Assembly: GCF_001294645.1 (NCBI RefSeq) | Contig: NZ_CP011868.1 | Location: forward strand, 3,286,001 to 3,350,000 | Source of the DNA: Pseudonocardia sp. HH130629-09 | GTDB taxonomy: Bacteria > Actinomycetota > Actinomycetes > Mycobacteriales > Pseudonocardiaceae | Direction: 5' to 3' | Length of the DNA stretch: 64,000 nucleotides | In this document: positions 47,531-57,193 of the stretch, piece by piece | Position numbering within the stretch: the stretch's first letter is position 1 | Layout of the letters: each line of letters opens with the position of its first letter | The notes under the pieces: model-generated | Seen by the model: the letters and a program-made list of their open reading frames with translations, nothing else | Database searches by the model: none | What the model was told of the DNA's origin: nothing | Position numbers and translations under genes: made by a program

Positions 47531-49009
47531 TCAGGGACCGGTCGGTGCGGGGGGCAGGGCCGCGGCGAGCCGCTCGGCGGCGGACCGCGCGGTCGCCACA
47601 CACGCGGGGACACCGACCCCGTGCAGCATCGACCCGGCGACCTCCAGGCCCCCGACGGCGGCGACGGCCGACTCCAGCGCGTCGACGACCGCGCCGTGGC
47701 CGACCCCGTACTGCGGCAGACCGCCGCCCCAGCGCTGGACGAACGACGCGACCGGGACGGCGTCGACGCCGTCGACGACGGCCAGGTCGGCGCGGACGCG
47801 GTCGACGAGCTCGGCATCGTCGACCTGCAGGCTCGCCTCCTCCCCGAACCGGCCGATCGAGGCCCGGATCCGGACCAGACCGTCCGCACCGAGGTGGGCC
47901 CACTTCGTCGACGCGTGGGTGACGCCCTTGACCGACAGCGGCTCGTCCGCGGCGACCAGACAGCCGGAGGTGCCGGGCAGGCCGGCGACGTCGGCCGCCC
48001 GGTAGGCGAGCGCGACGACCGCGGAGGAGGCCAGCTCGACCCGCCCGGCCGCCGCGGCCGCGGCCGGTACGACCGGCTCCAGCAGCCGGCGGGCGGCGGG
48101 CGCGGGGACGGCGAGGACGACGGCGTCGACGTCGAGCGCCTCCGGCTGCGGGACCGGGCCGAGGACCAGCCGCCAGCCGCCGGGGCGGCGCTGCAGCTCC
48201 CGCACGGAGACACCGGTCCGCACCCGGGCCGCCGACGCGGCGACGAGTGCGGCGGTCATCTCGCGGTAGCCCCCGCGCACGGCACCGAAGACCGGTCCGG
48301 CGGCCACCGGCTGTGGCACCGCGGCGGGATCGGCCCCGGAGCCCCTGGCGGCCGGCGTCCCGGCGGCGAGGGTGCCGCTGCGCTGGCCGGACGCGGCCAT
48401 CCCGGTACTGGCCGCCTCGGTGAGCGAGCCGGCCCCCGCGTCGAGCGCGGCGGCGAGCGCCGGGACCGTGGCGCGCAGGCCGAGCCGGTCGACCCGGCCG
48501 GCGTAGACACCGCCCAGCAGCGGGTCGGCGATCCGGTCGACGACCTCCGGGCCGAACCGACGGCGCAGCAGCGCCCCGAGCGCGACGTCGGTGCCGGGCT
48601 CCCACTCCAGCGGCGTGGACGGCTCGGCGGCCACCGCGGCCCGTCCGGCGTCGGACAGCACTCCCCGGAGGTCGGCGTCCCGGCCGGGCACGCCCATCAG
48701 GGTGCCGCGGGGCAGGCCGACGGTGCGGCCCCCGGCGCGGATCGTCGCCGTCGCCGCGGTGGGGTGGGTGAGCGCGCCCGCCAGCCCGATCTCGGCGAGC
48801 AGTGCGGGGACCTCGGGGCGGCGGGCGAGGAAGGCCTCGGCGCCGACGTCGAACGGCGCGCCCGCGAGATCGACGGTGCGCAGCACCCCGCCGGGCAGGT
48901 CACGCTGCTCCAGCACGACGATCTCGGCGGACGGGCCGAGCAGCGTCCGCAGCCGGTGCGCGCACGCCAGCCCGGAGACACCGCCGCCGACGACGGCGAC
49001 GCGGGTCAT
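47531..49009 (-). CDS. hemG: Coproporphyrinogen/protoporphyrinogen III oxidase
   Basis: This 492-residue FAD enzyme oxidises the porphyrinogen ring. The FAD site is [20 protein letters not shown], followed by [20 protein letters not shown]. The C-terminal region has [20 protein letters not shown], typical of HemY/CgoX. With HemQ beside it, the coproporphyrin-dependent route is likely. Its ATG overlaps the hemE stop by 4 bp. The region around residues 215-240 is a Ser/Gly-rich linker, longer than in many members. Confidence 0.95.
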   Translation of the reverse strand: MTRVAVVGGGVSGLACAHRLRTLLGPSAEIVVLEQRDLPGGVLRTVDLAGAPFDVGAEAFLARRPEVPALLAEIGLAGALTHPTAATATIRAGGRTVGLPRGTLMGVPGRDADLRGVLSDAGRAAVAAEPSTPLEWEPGTDVALGALLRRRFGPEVVDRIADPLLGGVYAGRVDRLGLRATVPALAAALDAGAGSLTEAASTGMAASGQRSGTLAAGTPAARGSGADPAAVPQPVAAGPVFGAVRGGYREMTAALVAASAARVRTGVSVRELQRRPGGWRLVLGPVPQPEALDVDAVVLAVPAPAARRLLEPVVPAAAAAAGRVELASSAVVALAYRAADVAGLPGTSGCLVAADEPLSVKGVTHASTKWAHLGADGLVRIRASIGRFGEEASLQVDDAELVDRVRADLAVVDGVDAVPVASFVQRWGGGLPQYGVGHGAVVDALESAVAAVGGLEVAGSMLHGVGVPACVATARSAAERLAAALPPAPTGP

Positions 49010-50100
49010 CGCGCCGGACGCTCGCCCGTCGGCCCGGACACGGGCTGGGCGTGCACCGTCTCGACGGTCCGGGTGATCACGTCCGGGTCGGTCGCCGGCA
49101 GCACACCGTGGCCGAGGTTGAACACGTGCCCGCGGGTGCGGGCGCCCTCGGCCGCGATCCGCACGACCTCGGCGTCGACGGCTTCCTGGCCGGCGAACAG
49201 CACGGCCGGGTCGAGGTTGCCCTGCACGGGCACCGCTCCCCCGGCACGGCGGGCCGCGACGTCGAGCGGGGTCCGCCAGTCGACGCCGATCACGTCGGCG
49301 CCGGCCTCGGTCATCGCGCCCAGCAGCTCCGCGGTGCCGACCCCGAAGTGGATCCGCGGCACCCCGGCCCCGGCGAGCGCACCGAGCACGGCGGCGGAGT
49401 GCGGCAGCACGAACTCGCGGTAGTCGCGCTCGGAGAGCGCGCCCGCCCAGGAGTCGAAGAGCTGGACCGCGTCCACCCCGGCGGCGACCTGCTGCTGCAG
49501 GAACGTGCCGGTGAGCACGGCGAGCTTGCCGAGCAGGGCGTGCCAGACCTCGGGGGCGGAGCGCATGAGGGACTTGGTCCGCTCATGGTTGCGGCTCGGG
49601 CCGCCCTCGATGAGGTAGGAGGCGAGGGTGAACGGGGCGCCCGCGAACCCGATCAGCGGGACCCGGCCCAGCTCGGGCAGCAGCAGACCGATCGCCTCGG
49701 TGACGCGCGTCACCTGCTCCGGCGCCAGCTCGGGCAGAGCCGCGACGTCGGCGGCGGTGCGGACCGGCGAGTCCACGACGGGGCCGGTGCCCGGAACGAT
49801 GTCGATCCCGATGCCCGCCAGGTGCAGCGGCACCACGATGTCGGAGAACAGGATGGCCGCGTCCATGTCGTGACGGCGGACCGGCTGCAGAGTGATCTCG
49901 CAGGTCAGATCCGGGGTGAGGCACGCCTCGAGCATCTCGTTGTCCCGGCGCAGGGCCCGGTACTCCGGCAGCGAGCGACCCGCCTGACGCATGAACCAGA
50001 CCGGCAGCCGCGACGGCGTCGCGCCGCGCACTGCATCGAGGAACGGAGCGCCCGCGAGGTCGCGGCGGGCGGGGGGCGCGGAGACGATGCCTGCAGTCAT
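49006..50100 (-). CDS. hemE: Uroporphyrinogen decarboxylase
   Basis: This 364-residue TIM-barrel enzyme removes four carboxylates from uroporphyrinogen III. Family signatures are [20 protein letters not shown] and [19 protein letters not shown], with [12 protein letters not shown] and [14 protein letters not shown] in the second half. It is the first gene of the heme operon and is divergent from the DUF3000 gene. ATG 50100 follows GGAGG closely. Confidence 0.97.
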   Translation of the reverse strand: MTAGIVSAPPARRDLAGAPFLDAVRGATPSRLPVWFMRQAGRSLPEYRALRRDNEMLEACLTPDLTCEITLQPVRRHDMDAAILFSDIVVPLHLAGIGIDIVPGTGPVVDSPVRTAADVAALPELAPEQVTRVTEAIGLLLPELGRVPLIGFAGAPFTLASYLIEGGPSRNHERTKSLMRSAPEVWHALLGKLAVLTGTFLQQQVAAGVDAVQLFDSWAGALSERDYREFVLPHSAAVLGALAGAGVPRIHFGVGTAELLGAMTEAGADVIGVDWRTPLDVAARRAGGAVPVQGNLDPAVLFAGQEAVDAEVVRIAAEGARTRGHVFNLGHGVLPATDPDVITRTVETVHAQPVSGPTGERPAR

Positions 50101-50195
50101 GACCTCCGGATGATCCCACGCGGACGGGGCCGGTACTCGGGCGCCCCGGCGCGCCTGCCAGGTACGACCGGTATCGCACCCTAGAGTCCGACGCC

Positions 50196-50816
50196 GTGCC
50201 GGACCCGAACTCACCACCACCAGCAGCGTTCCGCAGCGCGGTCCGCTCGCTCGCGTCGGTCCGACCGCGCCCCGAGCTCGTGGTGCGGCCGCTCGAGGCC
50301 CCACCCCGGCTCGCGCCGTACAGCTGGGCGACCAGCGTCGAGGCCGACATCGGGCACCGCGGCGACGGGACCGACGACCTCGACGAGCCGGACACCTCCG
50401 GCCGGCTGATCCTGCTCCACGACCCCGAGGGTCAGGAACGCTGGGAGGGCACCTTCCGGCTGGTCTGCTTCGTGCAGGCCAGGCTGGAGCCCGGCCAGCT
50501 CGGCGACGACATGCTGCCGCGCATCGGATGGTCCTGGCTGACCGACGCGCTCGACCACGCCGGGGCGGGCTTCACCGCCCTCGGCGGGACCGTCACCCAG
50601 ACCTCGTCGGTCCGCTTCGGCGGGCTCTGCGCGGACGGTGGCGGCCCCGGCGACGCGCCCCCGCGGGAGGACGACGTCGAGCTGCGCGCCTCCTGGTCCC
50701 CCACGGAGAGCGACGGCGATCTGTCCCGACACGCCGTCGCGTTCGCGTCCCTCGTGTCGACCGCCGCGGGCCTGCCGCCGGTCGGCGCAGTGCCGTTGAG
50801 CCGATCGCCCGGCTGA
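50196..50816 (+). CDS. DUF3000 family protein
   Basis: This 206-residue protein has the actinobacterial DUF3000 layout: [32 protein letters not shown], then [20 protein letters not shown] and [20 protein letters not shown]. Its function is unknown. It is always found near hemE and dxs in actinobacteria, as here. GTG 50196 is the start. Confidence 0.92.
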   Translation: MPDPNSPPPAAFRSAVRSLASVRPRPELVVRPLEAPPRLAPYSWATSVEADIGHRGDGTDDLDEPDTSGRLILLHDPEGQERWEGTFRLVCFVQARLEPGQLGDDMLPRIGWSWLTDALDHAGAGFTALGGTVTQTSSVRFGGLCADGGGPGDAPPREDDVELRASWSPTESDGDLSRHAVAFASLVSTAAGLPPVGAVPLSRSPG

Positions 50817-51048
50817 ACGTCGCAGGTCAGCGGCATGTGTCGGACATCTTTCACCCGGAGGGGTGGGACCGCGCCCACACGCATGTAACTTTCGGAGCCG
50901 GAAAGACGAATGCACACCAGACGTTAGGCCGCATGGAGGGATACCATCTCTGCCATGGCACCCGCCCGGGCGGCCGAGCGCCACTCTCCGTCCCTCGGGT
51001 TCCGGTGTTGGTCGGGGGCGTACGACCGACTCCAGGAAGGTTGACGAC

Positions 51049-51795
51049 GTGGCTGTACTTGGCCAGCAAGTGCCGGCGCAGAGCTCCGGCAACACCACCC
51101 CAGGTGGCGCTCCGATCGGTGGAGCAGTGCTCTCACCTGGGATCGTCCCGCAGCCGAGGGAGGAGCTGTTCACGGTTCTCGTCGTGGACGACCACCCGCT
51201 GCTCCGGGAGGCGATCGCCGGGCGGCTGCGCTCCATGGGAGCGGGCACCGTGCACGAGGCCGCCTCGGTGACCGAGGCGCGGGCACGCGCCCACGCGGCG
51301 GGCCCCTGCGACCTCGCGATCCTCGATCTGACGCTGCCGGACGGCAGCGGGCTGGACCTGGTCAGCGAGCTCCGCTCGCTCGGCTGGAACCGGCTGGTCG
51401 TGCTCGCCTCCTCCGACGACCCGTACGCGGTCCGCTCGGCGTTCCAGGCCGGCGCGCAGGCGTACCTGCTCAAGTCGGCGTCGCCGTCGGTCGTGACCGA
51501 CGGCGTCAAGCGGGTGCTCGACGGCGGTGTCTACGCCGACCCGACGGTCGCCCCGCTGCTGGCCACCGGGTCCCGCGTGCCGGGCACCGACAACACCCCG
51601 CGGGAGCTCTCGGCCCGCGAGGTCGAGGTGCTGCAGCTCGTCGCGGACGGCCAGTCCAACAAGGAGATCGGTGAGGCCCTGAACCTCTCCGCCCTCACGG
51701 TGAAGAGCCACCTCTCCCGGATCGGCCGCAAGCTCGGCACCGGCGACCGCGCCCAGATGGTCGCGCTCGCCATGCGCGCGGGGGTCATTCGCTGA
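51049..51795 (+). CDS. NarL/LuxR-type response regulator
   Basis: This 248-residue protein has a receiver domain (residues 45-160) with VVDDHPLLREA, the phospho-acceptor Asp in LAILDLTLPDGSG and Lys in AYLLKSASPS, and a LuxR helix-turn-helix (residues 185-245) with LSAREVEVLQLVADGQSNKE. The first 40 residues are a Gly/Gln-rich extension absent in most relatives. AGGAAGG precedes GTG 51049. Its stop overlaps the RNase D frame. Confidence 0.94.
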   Translation: MAVLGQQVPAQSSGNTTPGGAPIGGAVLSPGIVPQPREELFTVLVVDDHPLLREAIAGRLRSMGAGTVHEAASVTEARARAHAAGPCDLAILDLTLPDGSGLDLVSELRSLGWNRLVVLASSDDPYAVRSAFQAGAQAYLLKSASPSVVTDGVKRVLDGGVYADPTVAPLLATGSRVPGTDNTPRELSAREVEVLQLVADGQSNKEIGEALNLSALTVKSHLSRIGRKLGTGDRAQMVALAMRAGVIR

Positions 51796-53063
51796 ATCCC
51801 GGGACCGGCGCCGCCGGCGGTACGGACACGACCCGGCCGCCGGTCTCGGCGACTCCGGACGGTTCACCCGATCCGGTACCGCTGCTCCGTCCCGCCGACG
51901 GCCTCCCCCCGGTCACCGAGACCCCCGACGACCTCGCCCGCGTGGCGGCGGCGATCGCCGGGGGCAGCGGTCCGGTCGCCGTCGACGCGGAGCGTGCCTC
52001 CGGCTTCCGGTACTCCCAGCGCGCCTACCTGGTGCAGCTGCGGCGTGCCGGTGCCGGGTCCGCGCTGGTGGACCCGATCCCGCTGCGCGGCGAGCTGGGG
52101 CCGCTCGCCGAGGCCCTCGACGGGCCGGAGTGGGTGCTCCACGCGGCCTCGCAGGACCTCCCGTGCCTGGCCGAGCTGGAGCTGCGCCCGGCGTCGCTGT
52201 TCGACACCGAGTTCGCGGGTCGGCTCGCCGGGCTCCCCCGGGTCGGGCTCGGCCCGATGGTGGAGAACCTGCTGGGCCTCGGCCTGGAGAAGGGGCACGG
52301 CGCCGCCGACTGGTCGCGTCGCCCGCTGCCCGAGGACTGGCTGGTCTACGCCGCGCTGGACGTCGAGGTCCTCATCGACCTGAGGGACGTCCTGACCCGG
52401 ATGCTCGACGAGCAGGGCAAGCTGGAGTGGGCCCGCCAGGAGTTCGAGGCGGTCCGCACCGCACCGCCGCCCGCGCCGCGCGCGGAGCCCTGGCGGCGCA
52501 CCTCCGGCATCCACAAGGTCCGCCGCCCCCGGCCGCTCGCCGCGGTCCGGGAGCTGTGGCTGGCCCGCGACGCGCTTGCGGCCGAGCGCGACATCGCCCC
52601 CGGCCGGGTCCTGCCCGACGCCGCGATCGTCGACGCCGCGGTGCGCAACCCCGACTCCCCGCAGGCACTGGCCGAGCTGCCGGTGTTCCGCGGACGCTCC
52701 CAGCGCAGGCTGGCCCGGTACTGGTTCGACGCGCTCCGCCGGGCCGCCGAGCTGCCCGAGTCCGAGCTGCCGCGTGGCGCCGCGACCACCGACGGCCCCC
52801 CGCCGGTGTCGCGCTGGGCCGACCGGGACCCCGACGCCGCCGCCCGGCTCGCCGCCGCCCGCGCGGCACTGAGCACGGTCTCCGAGCAGCACGACGTGCC
52901 GGTGGAGAACCTGCTGCAGCCCGACCTGCTGCGCCGGGTCTGCTGGACCCCGCCCACCGACGGCGACCTCCCGGCCGCCCTGCGCGCCGGCGGCGCCCGC
53001 CCGTGGCAGGTCGAGCTCCTGACCCCGGTGCTCGAACCGGCCCTGGCCACCCGCGCCGGCTGA
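51792..53063 (+). CDS. rnd: Ribonuclease D
   Basis: RNase D is a 3'-5' exonuclease that trims RNA. The catalytic acids are in VAVDAERASGFRYSQRAYLV (Asp and Glu), HAASQDLPCLAELEL (Asp), and VYAALDVEVLIDLRD (Tyr and Asp); the HRDC domain covers about residues 260-345. The first canonical start is GTG 51942, which would drop the conserved leader PVPLLRPADGLPPVTETPDD. That leader is in frame from CTG 51792, which overlaps the preceding stop as CTGA, the usual coupling pattern here. I therefore give the CTG start, with moderate certainty. Confidence 0.88.
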   Translation: MNPGTGAAGGTDTTRPPVSATPDGSPDPVPLLRPADGLPPVTETPDDLARVAAAIAGGSGPVAVDAERASGFRYSQRAYLVQLRRAGAGSALVDPIPLRGELGPLAEALDGPEWVLHAASQDLPCLAELELRPASLFDTEFAGRLAGLPRVGLGPMVENLLGLGLEKGHGAADWSRRPLPEDWLVYAALDVEVLIDLRDVLTRMLDEQGKLEWARQEFEAVRTAPPPAPRAEPWRRTSGIHKVRRPRPLAAVRELWLARDALAAERDIAPGRVLPDAAIVDAAVRNPDSPQALAELPVFRGRSQRRLARYWFDALRRAAELPESELPRGAATTDGPPPVSRWADRDPDAAARLAAARAALSTVSEQHDVPVENLLQPDLLRRVCWTPPTDGDLPAALRAGGARPWQVELLTPVLEPALATRAG

Positions 53064-53087
53064 GCCCGGACCGGGCCTGCCCGCCGG

Positions 53088-54302
53088 TCAGCGGGCCAGC
53101 GCCGGGGCGCCGCCCGAGGGCACGGGGGCCGTCGTGTCGTCGGGCAGCGCGACGTGCACCGCCAGTCCCCCGCCGGGGACCGCCTCGGCGTGCACGGTGC
53201 CGCCGTGCGCGGTCGCGACCGACCGCACGATCGACAGCCCCAGGCCGGATCCGCGGGTATGGCCGGTACGGGCCACCGGGCCCCGCCGGAACGGCTCGAA
53301 CAGCTCGGCCACCTTGTCCGGGGCCAGCTCCGGCCCCGACGACGCGACCCGCAGCACGACCGCCGACCCGGGCGTTCCGGTGCCGCAGCCGACCTCGATC
53401 CAGCCTCCGTCGCGGTTGTGCCGCACCGCGTTCTCCAGCAGGTTCGCCACCATCCGGCGCAGCAACGGCTCGTTGCCCCGGGTCGTCGCGGGTCGCGGGT
53501 CGGTCCGCACCACCAGTCCGCGGACGGCGACGTCCCCGGTCACCGCCGCGAGCTCCGCGGCGACGAGCGCGGCCAGGTCCACCGGCACCCGGTCCGAGTC
53601 CTGCAACGCTCCCCCGGCCTCGGTGCGGGCGAGCAGCAGCAGCCCGCTGACCAACTCGTCGCAGCGACGGCCCGCCTCACGGACCACCCCGGCCATCCGG
53701 CGCAGCTCCGCGGCGTCGGCGTCGGGACCCTGGAGCGTCACGTCGATCTCGGTGCGGAGCACCGCCAGCGGGGTGCGCAGCTCGTGCCCGGCGTTGGCGA
53801 CGAACCGGGACTGGGCGTCGAACGCGGCCTGCAGCCGATCGAGCATCGCGTCGACGGCGGCGGCCAGCTCGGCGACCTCGCCGCGGGCCCCGGCGAGTGC
53901 GACCCGCTCGTCGAGCGAGCTCGCCGAGAGGCGTGACGTGGTCTCGACGACCCGGCGCAGCGGGTACAGCACCCGCCCGACCAGCACCCAGGACGCGACC
54001 GCACCGGCCGCCACGACCAGGGGGAACGCGATCAGCCCGGCCCGCAGCACCTCGGCGCGCGCCGAGGCGGCGACCGCGTCGCGGGCCGTCTCGGCGGGCA
54101 CCGCGACCCCGCCCACGAACACCGTCCCGGGCAGCGCCGGGGTGCCTGCGATGACCGCGCCCACCAGCATCCAGCCGAGCAGGAGCAGCAGCGCGGCGAC
54201 GGCGGCGACGAGCGCCGTCGCGAGCAGCGTCAGCCGCGGCCGGAGGGCGCCCACCGCGTCACGCCGTGGGGGTCCCGTCGGCGGGCACCCGGTACCCGGC
54301 AC
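53088..54302 (-). CDS. Sensor histidine kinase
   Basis: This 404-residue kinase has two membrane helices (about residues 25-48 and 88-108) around an external loop, a HAMP-like segment, the phospho-His in NAGHELRTPLAVLRTEID, and an ATPase domain with NLLENAVRHNRDGG and GSGLGLSIVRSVATAHGG. It pairs with the response regulator at 54259. ATG 54302 overlaps that gene by 44 bp; GTG 54254 (VGALRPRLTLL), 4 bp after the regulator stop, is an alternative. It is convergent with RNase D. Confidence 0.92.
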   Translation of the reverse strand: MPGTGCPPTGPPRRDAVGALRPRLTLLATALVAAVAALLLLLGWMLVGAVIAGTPALPGTVFVGGVAVPAETARDAVAASARAEVLRAGLIAFPLVVAAGAVASWVLVGRVLYPLRRVVETTSRLSASSLDERVALAGARGEVAELAAAVDAMLDRLQAAFDAQSRFVANAGHELRTPLAVLRTEIDVTLQGPDADAAELRRMAGVVREAGRRCDELVSGLLLLARTEAGGALQDSDRVPVDLAALVAAELAAVTGDVAVRGLVVRTDPRPATTRGNEPLLRRMVANLLENAVRHNRDGGWIEVGCGTGTPGSAVVLRVASSGPELAPDKVAELFEPFRRGPVARTGHTRGSGLGLSIVRSVATAHGGTVHAEAVPGGGLAVHVALPDDTTAPVPSGGAPALAR

Positions 54303-54936
54303 CGACGACGGTGTCGATCAGACCCGGCGCGCCGAGCTTCTTGCGCAGGGTCATGACGGTGACCCGCACCGTGGTCGTGAACGGGTCGGCGTTCTCGTCC
54401 CAGACGCGTTCGAGCAGCTCCTCCGACGACACCACGGCACCACCGGCGGCGAGCAGGACCTCCAGCACACCGAACTCCTTGCGGGTCAGCTCGACCGGGC
54501 GCCCGGAGCGCAGCACGGTGCGCCGGGCCGGGTCCAGCACGACGTCGCCGGCCCGCAGCGTCGGCGGCACCGCCGGGGTCGCCCGACGGCCGAGCGCCCG
54601 GACCCGGGCGACCAGCTCGGGGAAGTCGAACGGCTTGGCCAGGTAGTCGTCGGCGCCGCGGGACAGGCCCTCGACCTTGTCGGCCGGGGTGCCCGACGCG
54701 GTCAGCATCAGCACCCGGGTCAGACCGCCCGCGGCGACGAGCTCGTCGCACAGGTCGTCGCCGCTGCGGCCGGGCAGGTCCCGGTCGAGGACCGCGACGT
54801 CGTAGCGGGTCACCGACAGCTTCTCCGAACCCTCGTCGCCGTCGTAGGCGACGTCGACGGCCATCCCGTCCCGGCGCAGGCCGCGCACGACGGCGTCGGC
54901 CATCGCCGGCTCGTCCTCGACGACGATGACGCGCAT
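54259..54936 (-). CDS. OmpR-type response regulator
   Basis: This 225-residue regulator has a receiver domain (VVEDEPAMADAV, phospho-Asp in VAVLDRDLPGRSG, Lys in DDYLAKPFDFPEL) and a winged helix DNA-binding domain (LTRKEFGVLEVLLAAGGAVV, then RVTVMTLRKKLGAPGLIDTV). Its ATG overlaps the dxs stop by one base (TGATG), so it is translated together with dxs. The histidine kinase follows. Confidence 0.95.
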   Translation of the reverse strand: MRVIVVEDEPAMADAVVRGLRRDGMAVDVAYDGDEGSEKLSVTRYDVAVLDRDLPGRSGDDLCDELVAAGGLTRVLMLTASGTPADKVEGLSRGADDYLAKPFDFPELVARVRALGRRATPAVPPTLRAGDVVLDPARRTVLRSGRPVELTRKEFGVLEVLLAAGGAVVSSEELLERVWDENADPFTTTVRVTVMTLRKKLGAPGLIDTVVGAGYRVPADGTPTA

Positions 54937-56876
54937 CAGCGGGTGCGCTCCCGCCCGGGAACGGCCCCCTCGGGGGTCGAGGGAACCGCCGCGGCCGCCC
55001 ACTCGGTGATCCGGCGGGCCATGTCCTGCTCGGTCAGCCCGCAGGTGGCGAGCACGTCGTCGCGGCTGCCGTGCTCCAGGTACTCCTGGGGCAGCGCGAG
55101 GTCGCGCTGACGCACGTCGACCTCGGCGGCGCGCAACGCGTCCGACAGCGCGGACCCGAACCCGCCGTGCGTGCCGCAGTCGGAGACGGTGACCACGAGC
55201 TGGTGGTCGGCGGCCAGGGTGTACAGCTCACGCGGAACCGGCAGGACCCACCGCGGGTCGACGACGGTGACGTCGACGCCCTGGTCGGCGAGCCGCCGGG
55301 CGACGGCGACGCCGGACTTGGCGAACGGCCCGACGCAGACGAGCAGCACCTGGGAGCGCCCGTCGGACGGCTCGTGCAGCACGTCGACCCCGGCCCCGCC
55401 GTCGAGCCGGCGCAGCGCGGGGACCGAGCCGATCACCGAGCCCTTGGGGTAGCGCAGCGCGGTCGGGCCGTCGGTGACCGCGACGGCCTCCCGGAACTCC
55501 TCGCGCAGGGTCGTCTCGTCGCGCGGGACGGCGACCCGCATGCCGGGCACGATGCCCAGCAGCGACAGGTCCCACATCCCGTTGTGCGACGGGCCGTCGC
55601 TGCCGGTGACCCCGGAGCGGTCCAGCACCAGCGTGACGCGCTCGCGGTGCAGGCCCACGTCCATCAGCAGCTGGTCGAAGCCTCGGTTGAGGAACGTCGA
55701 GTACAGCGCGACGACGGGGTGCCGCCCGGCCCGGGCCAGCCCGGCGGCGGTGGTCAGCGCGTGCTGCTCGGCGATCCCGACGTCGACGATGCGGTCCGGG
55801 TGGGCGGCCGCGAAGGGGGCGAGACCGGTCGGGCCGAGCATCGCCGCGGTGATCGCGACGACGTCGGTGCGCCGTGTCCCGAGCGCCACCATCTCCTCGG
55901 CGAACACGTCGGTCCAGCCGGTCACCGGGGTGCCGGTGGGCAGACCGGTCTCCGGGTCGAACGCGGCCGGGCTGTGCATCTGCTCGGCCTCGTCGTTCTC
56001 CGCGGGCGGGTAGCCGTTGCCCTTGCGGGTGACCGTGTGGACGATGACCGGCCCACCGAAGCGCTTCGCCCGGCGCAGCGCGGACTCGAGCTGGCCGATG
56101 TCGTGGCCGTCGACCGGACCGAAGTACTTGAGCCCCAGGTCGGAGAACAGCTCCTGCGGGGACAGGGCGTCCTTCACCCCGGCCTTGAACGCGTGCAGGC
56201 CCGCGTAGAGCGCGGGCCCGACGACGGGGGTGCCACGGACGGTGCGCTTGCCGGCCTCGAGCACGCGCTCGTAGCCGGGCTGCAGCCGCAGCGACGCGAG
56301 CCGGTCCGCCAGCCCGCCGATGGTCGGCGAGTAGGAGCGGCCGTTGTCGTTCACGACGATCACGACATTGCGGTCCGCACCGGCCGCGATGTTGTTGAGC
56401 GCCTCCCAGGCCATGCCGCCGGTCAGTGCTCCGTCGCCGATCACCGCGACGACGTGCCGGTCGACCCCGGTCAGCGCGTGCGCGCGGGCGATCCCGTCGG
56501 CCCAGGACAGCGACGACGACGCGTGGCTGGACTCAACGTGGTCGTGCTCGGACTCGGCGCGGCTCGGGTAGCCCGACAACCCGCCGGTCTTCTTCAGCCG
56601 GTCCCAGCCCTCCTGACGGCCGGTCAGCAGCTTGTGCACGTACGCCTGGTGGCCCGTGTCCCAGATCAGGGTGTCCTGCGGGGACTCGAAGACCCGGTGC
56701 AGGGCGATGCTCAGCTCCACCACGCCCAGGTTGGGCCCCAGGTGACCGCCGGTGCGGGACACCGCCTTGATGAGGAACCCCCGGATCTCGGCCGCGAGCG
56801 AGGCCAGCTCCTCGGGCCCGAGCCCTCGCAGATCGGCCGGGCGTCGGATCGCCGAGAGTCCCCGGTTCGTCGTCAC
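54936..56876 (-). CDS. dxs: 1-deoxy-D-xylulose-5-phosphate synthase
   Basis: This 646-residue thiamine-diphosphate enzyme joins pyruvate and glyceraldehyde-3-phosphate to start the MEP pathway for isoprenoids. Visible signatures are [38 protein letters not shown], the TPP motif [16 protein letters not shown], and [20 protein letters not shown] 56876 was chosen because GAGGAGG lies just upstream and the family N-terminus follows; a longer frame to 56963 is not needed. The response regulator is coupled to it at its end. Confidence 0.96.
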   Translation of the reverse strand: MTTNRGLSAIRRPADLRGLGPEELASLAAEIRGFLIKAVSRTGGHLGPNLGVVELSIALHRVFESPQDTLIWDTGHQAYVHKLLTGRQEGWDRLKKTGGLSGYPSRAESEHDHVESSHASSSLSWADGIARAHALTGVDRHVVAVIGDGALTGGMAWEALNNIAAGADRNVVIVVNDNGRSYSPTIGGLADRLASLRLQPGYERVLEAGKRTVRGTPVVGPALYAGLHAFKAGVKDALSPQELFSDLGLKYFGPVDGHDIGQLESALRRAKRFGGPVIVHTVTRKGNGYPPAENDEAEQMHSPAAFDPETGLPTGTPVTGWTDVFAEEMVALGTRRTDVVAITAAMLGPTGLAPFAAAHPDRIVDVGIAEQHALTTAAGLARAGRHPVVALYSTFLNRGFDQLLMDVGLHRERVTLVLDRSGVTGSDGPSHNGMWDLSLLGIVPGMRVAVPRDETTLREEFREAVAVTDGPTALRYPKGSVIGSVPALRRLDGGAGVDVLHEPSDGRSQVLLVCVGPFAKSGVAVARRLADQGVDVTVVDPRWVLPVPRELYTLAADHQLVVTVSDCGTHGGFGSALSDALRAAEVDVRQRDLALPQEYLEHGSRDDVLATCGLTEQDMARRITEWAAAAVPSTPEGAVPGRERTR

Positions 56877-56961
56877 GTACTGCCTCCTCGCCGCCGGCCC
56901 CGTTCGGGAGTCCTCCACGGCGGAGAGACCGCAGGGAGGACCGGCATCGACTCGGGGTCCC

Positions 56962-56967
56962 ACTCTA
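56962..56967 (-). promoter_or_regulatory. Possible -10 element of dxs
   Basis: TAGAGT on the minus strand lies about 86 bp before the dxs start. The best -35 candidate 17 bp further is poor (GAGTCC). If used, dxs would be transcribed independently of the micro-ORFs upstream. Confidence 0.3.
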
Positions 56968-57002
56968 CGGACAGGCGGCCGAGGGGACTCGATGGCGCTG
57001 CC

Positions 57003-57051
57003 GGGCGCGGCGGGCGACAGTCGTCACCCGGACGACTGACCCGCCACGCCC
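57003..57051 (-). terminator. Long hairpin between the micro-ORFs and dxs
   Basis: Read on the minus strand, GGGCG, GGCGGG and CAGTCGTC pair with GACGACTG, CCCGCC and CGCCC around a 5-base loop, with one G-U pair and a small internal bulge, giving about 20 bp. The G-U pair would be a C-A mismatch on the plus strand, so the minus-strand RNA is the better fit. It begins 28 nt after the second micro-ORF stop. It may be a terminator or attenuator. Confidence 0.6.
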
Positions 57052-57079
57052 CGTGCGGCCACCTCGGCACTATCGCATC

Positions 57080-57100
57080 TCACCACTCCCAGTTGCGCAT
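57080..57100 (-). CDS. Micro-ORF B, hexapeptide MRNWEW
   Basis: This 21-nt frame starts ATG 57100 and ends TGA 57080-57082, and encodes MRNWEW. A good Shine-Dalgarno sequence, GGAAAGGGGG, lies 8 nt before the start. The same peptide is encoded 93 bp upstream (57173-57193) with a different start base and a silent change in the Arg codon, while the flanking bases are not similar. That pattern points to selection on the peptide or its translation. Two of six residues are Trp. A strong hairpin and then dxs follow downstream. The function is unknown: a leader for dxs or another RNA, or a tiny peptide. Confidence 0.6.
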   Translation of the reverse strand: MRNWEW

Positions 57101-57172
57101 GATTCGAGCCCCCTTTCCGACATGAGCCGATATTGATCGGGGCGCACACACCGGTATCGCCCGCATCACTGA

Positions 57173-57193
57173 TCACCACTCCCAGTTACGCAC
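57173..57193 (-). CDS. Micro-ORF A, hexapeptide MRNWEW
   Basis: This 21-nt frame starts GTG 57193 and ends TGA 57173-57175, and encodes MRNWEW, identical to copy B. GAAGGAGG lies 7 nt before the start, an almost ideal ribosome binding site. The start codon lies within a CACGTG hexamer (57191-57196). Apart from the coding part the two copies do not look alike, so a simple recent duplication is unlikely. I know of no named family; very small precursor peptides such as biarylitide genes (MRYYH) show that such short genes can be real, but no modifying P450 is nearby. Confidence 0.6.
   Translation of the reverse strand: MRNWEW

Noticed and set aside
55071..57125. Plus-strand 684-codon frame
   Set aside because: Antisense shadow of dxs.
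57080..57193. Micro-ORFs as a biarylitide-type peptide gene
   Set aside because: No P450 or other modifying enzyme lies in the window; kept only as an alternative to a leader role.
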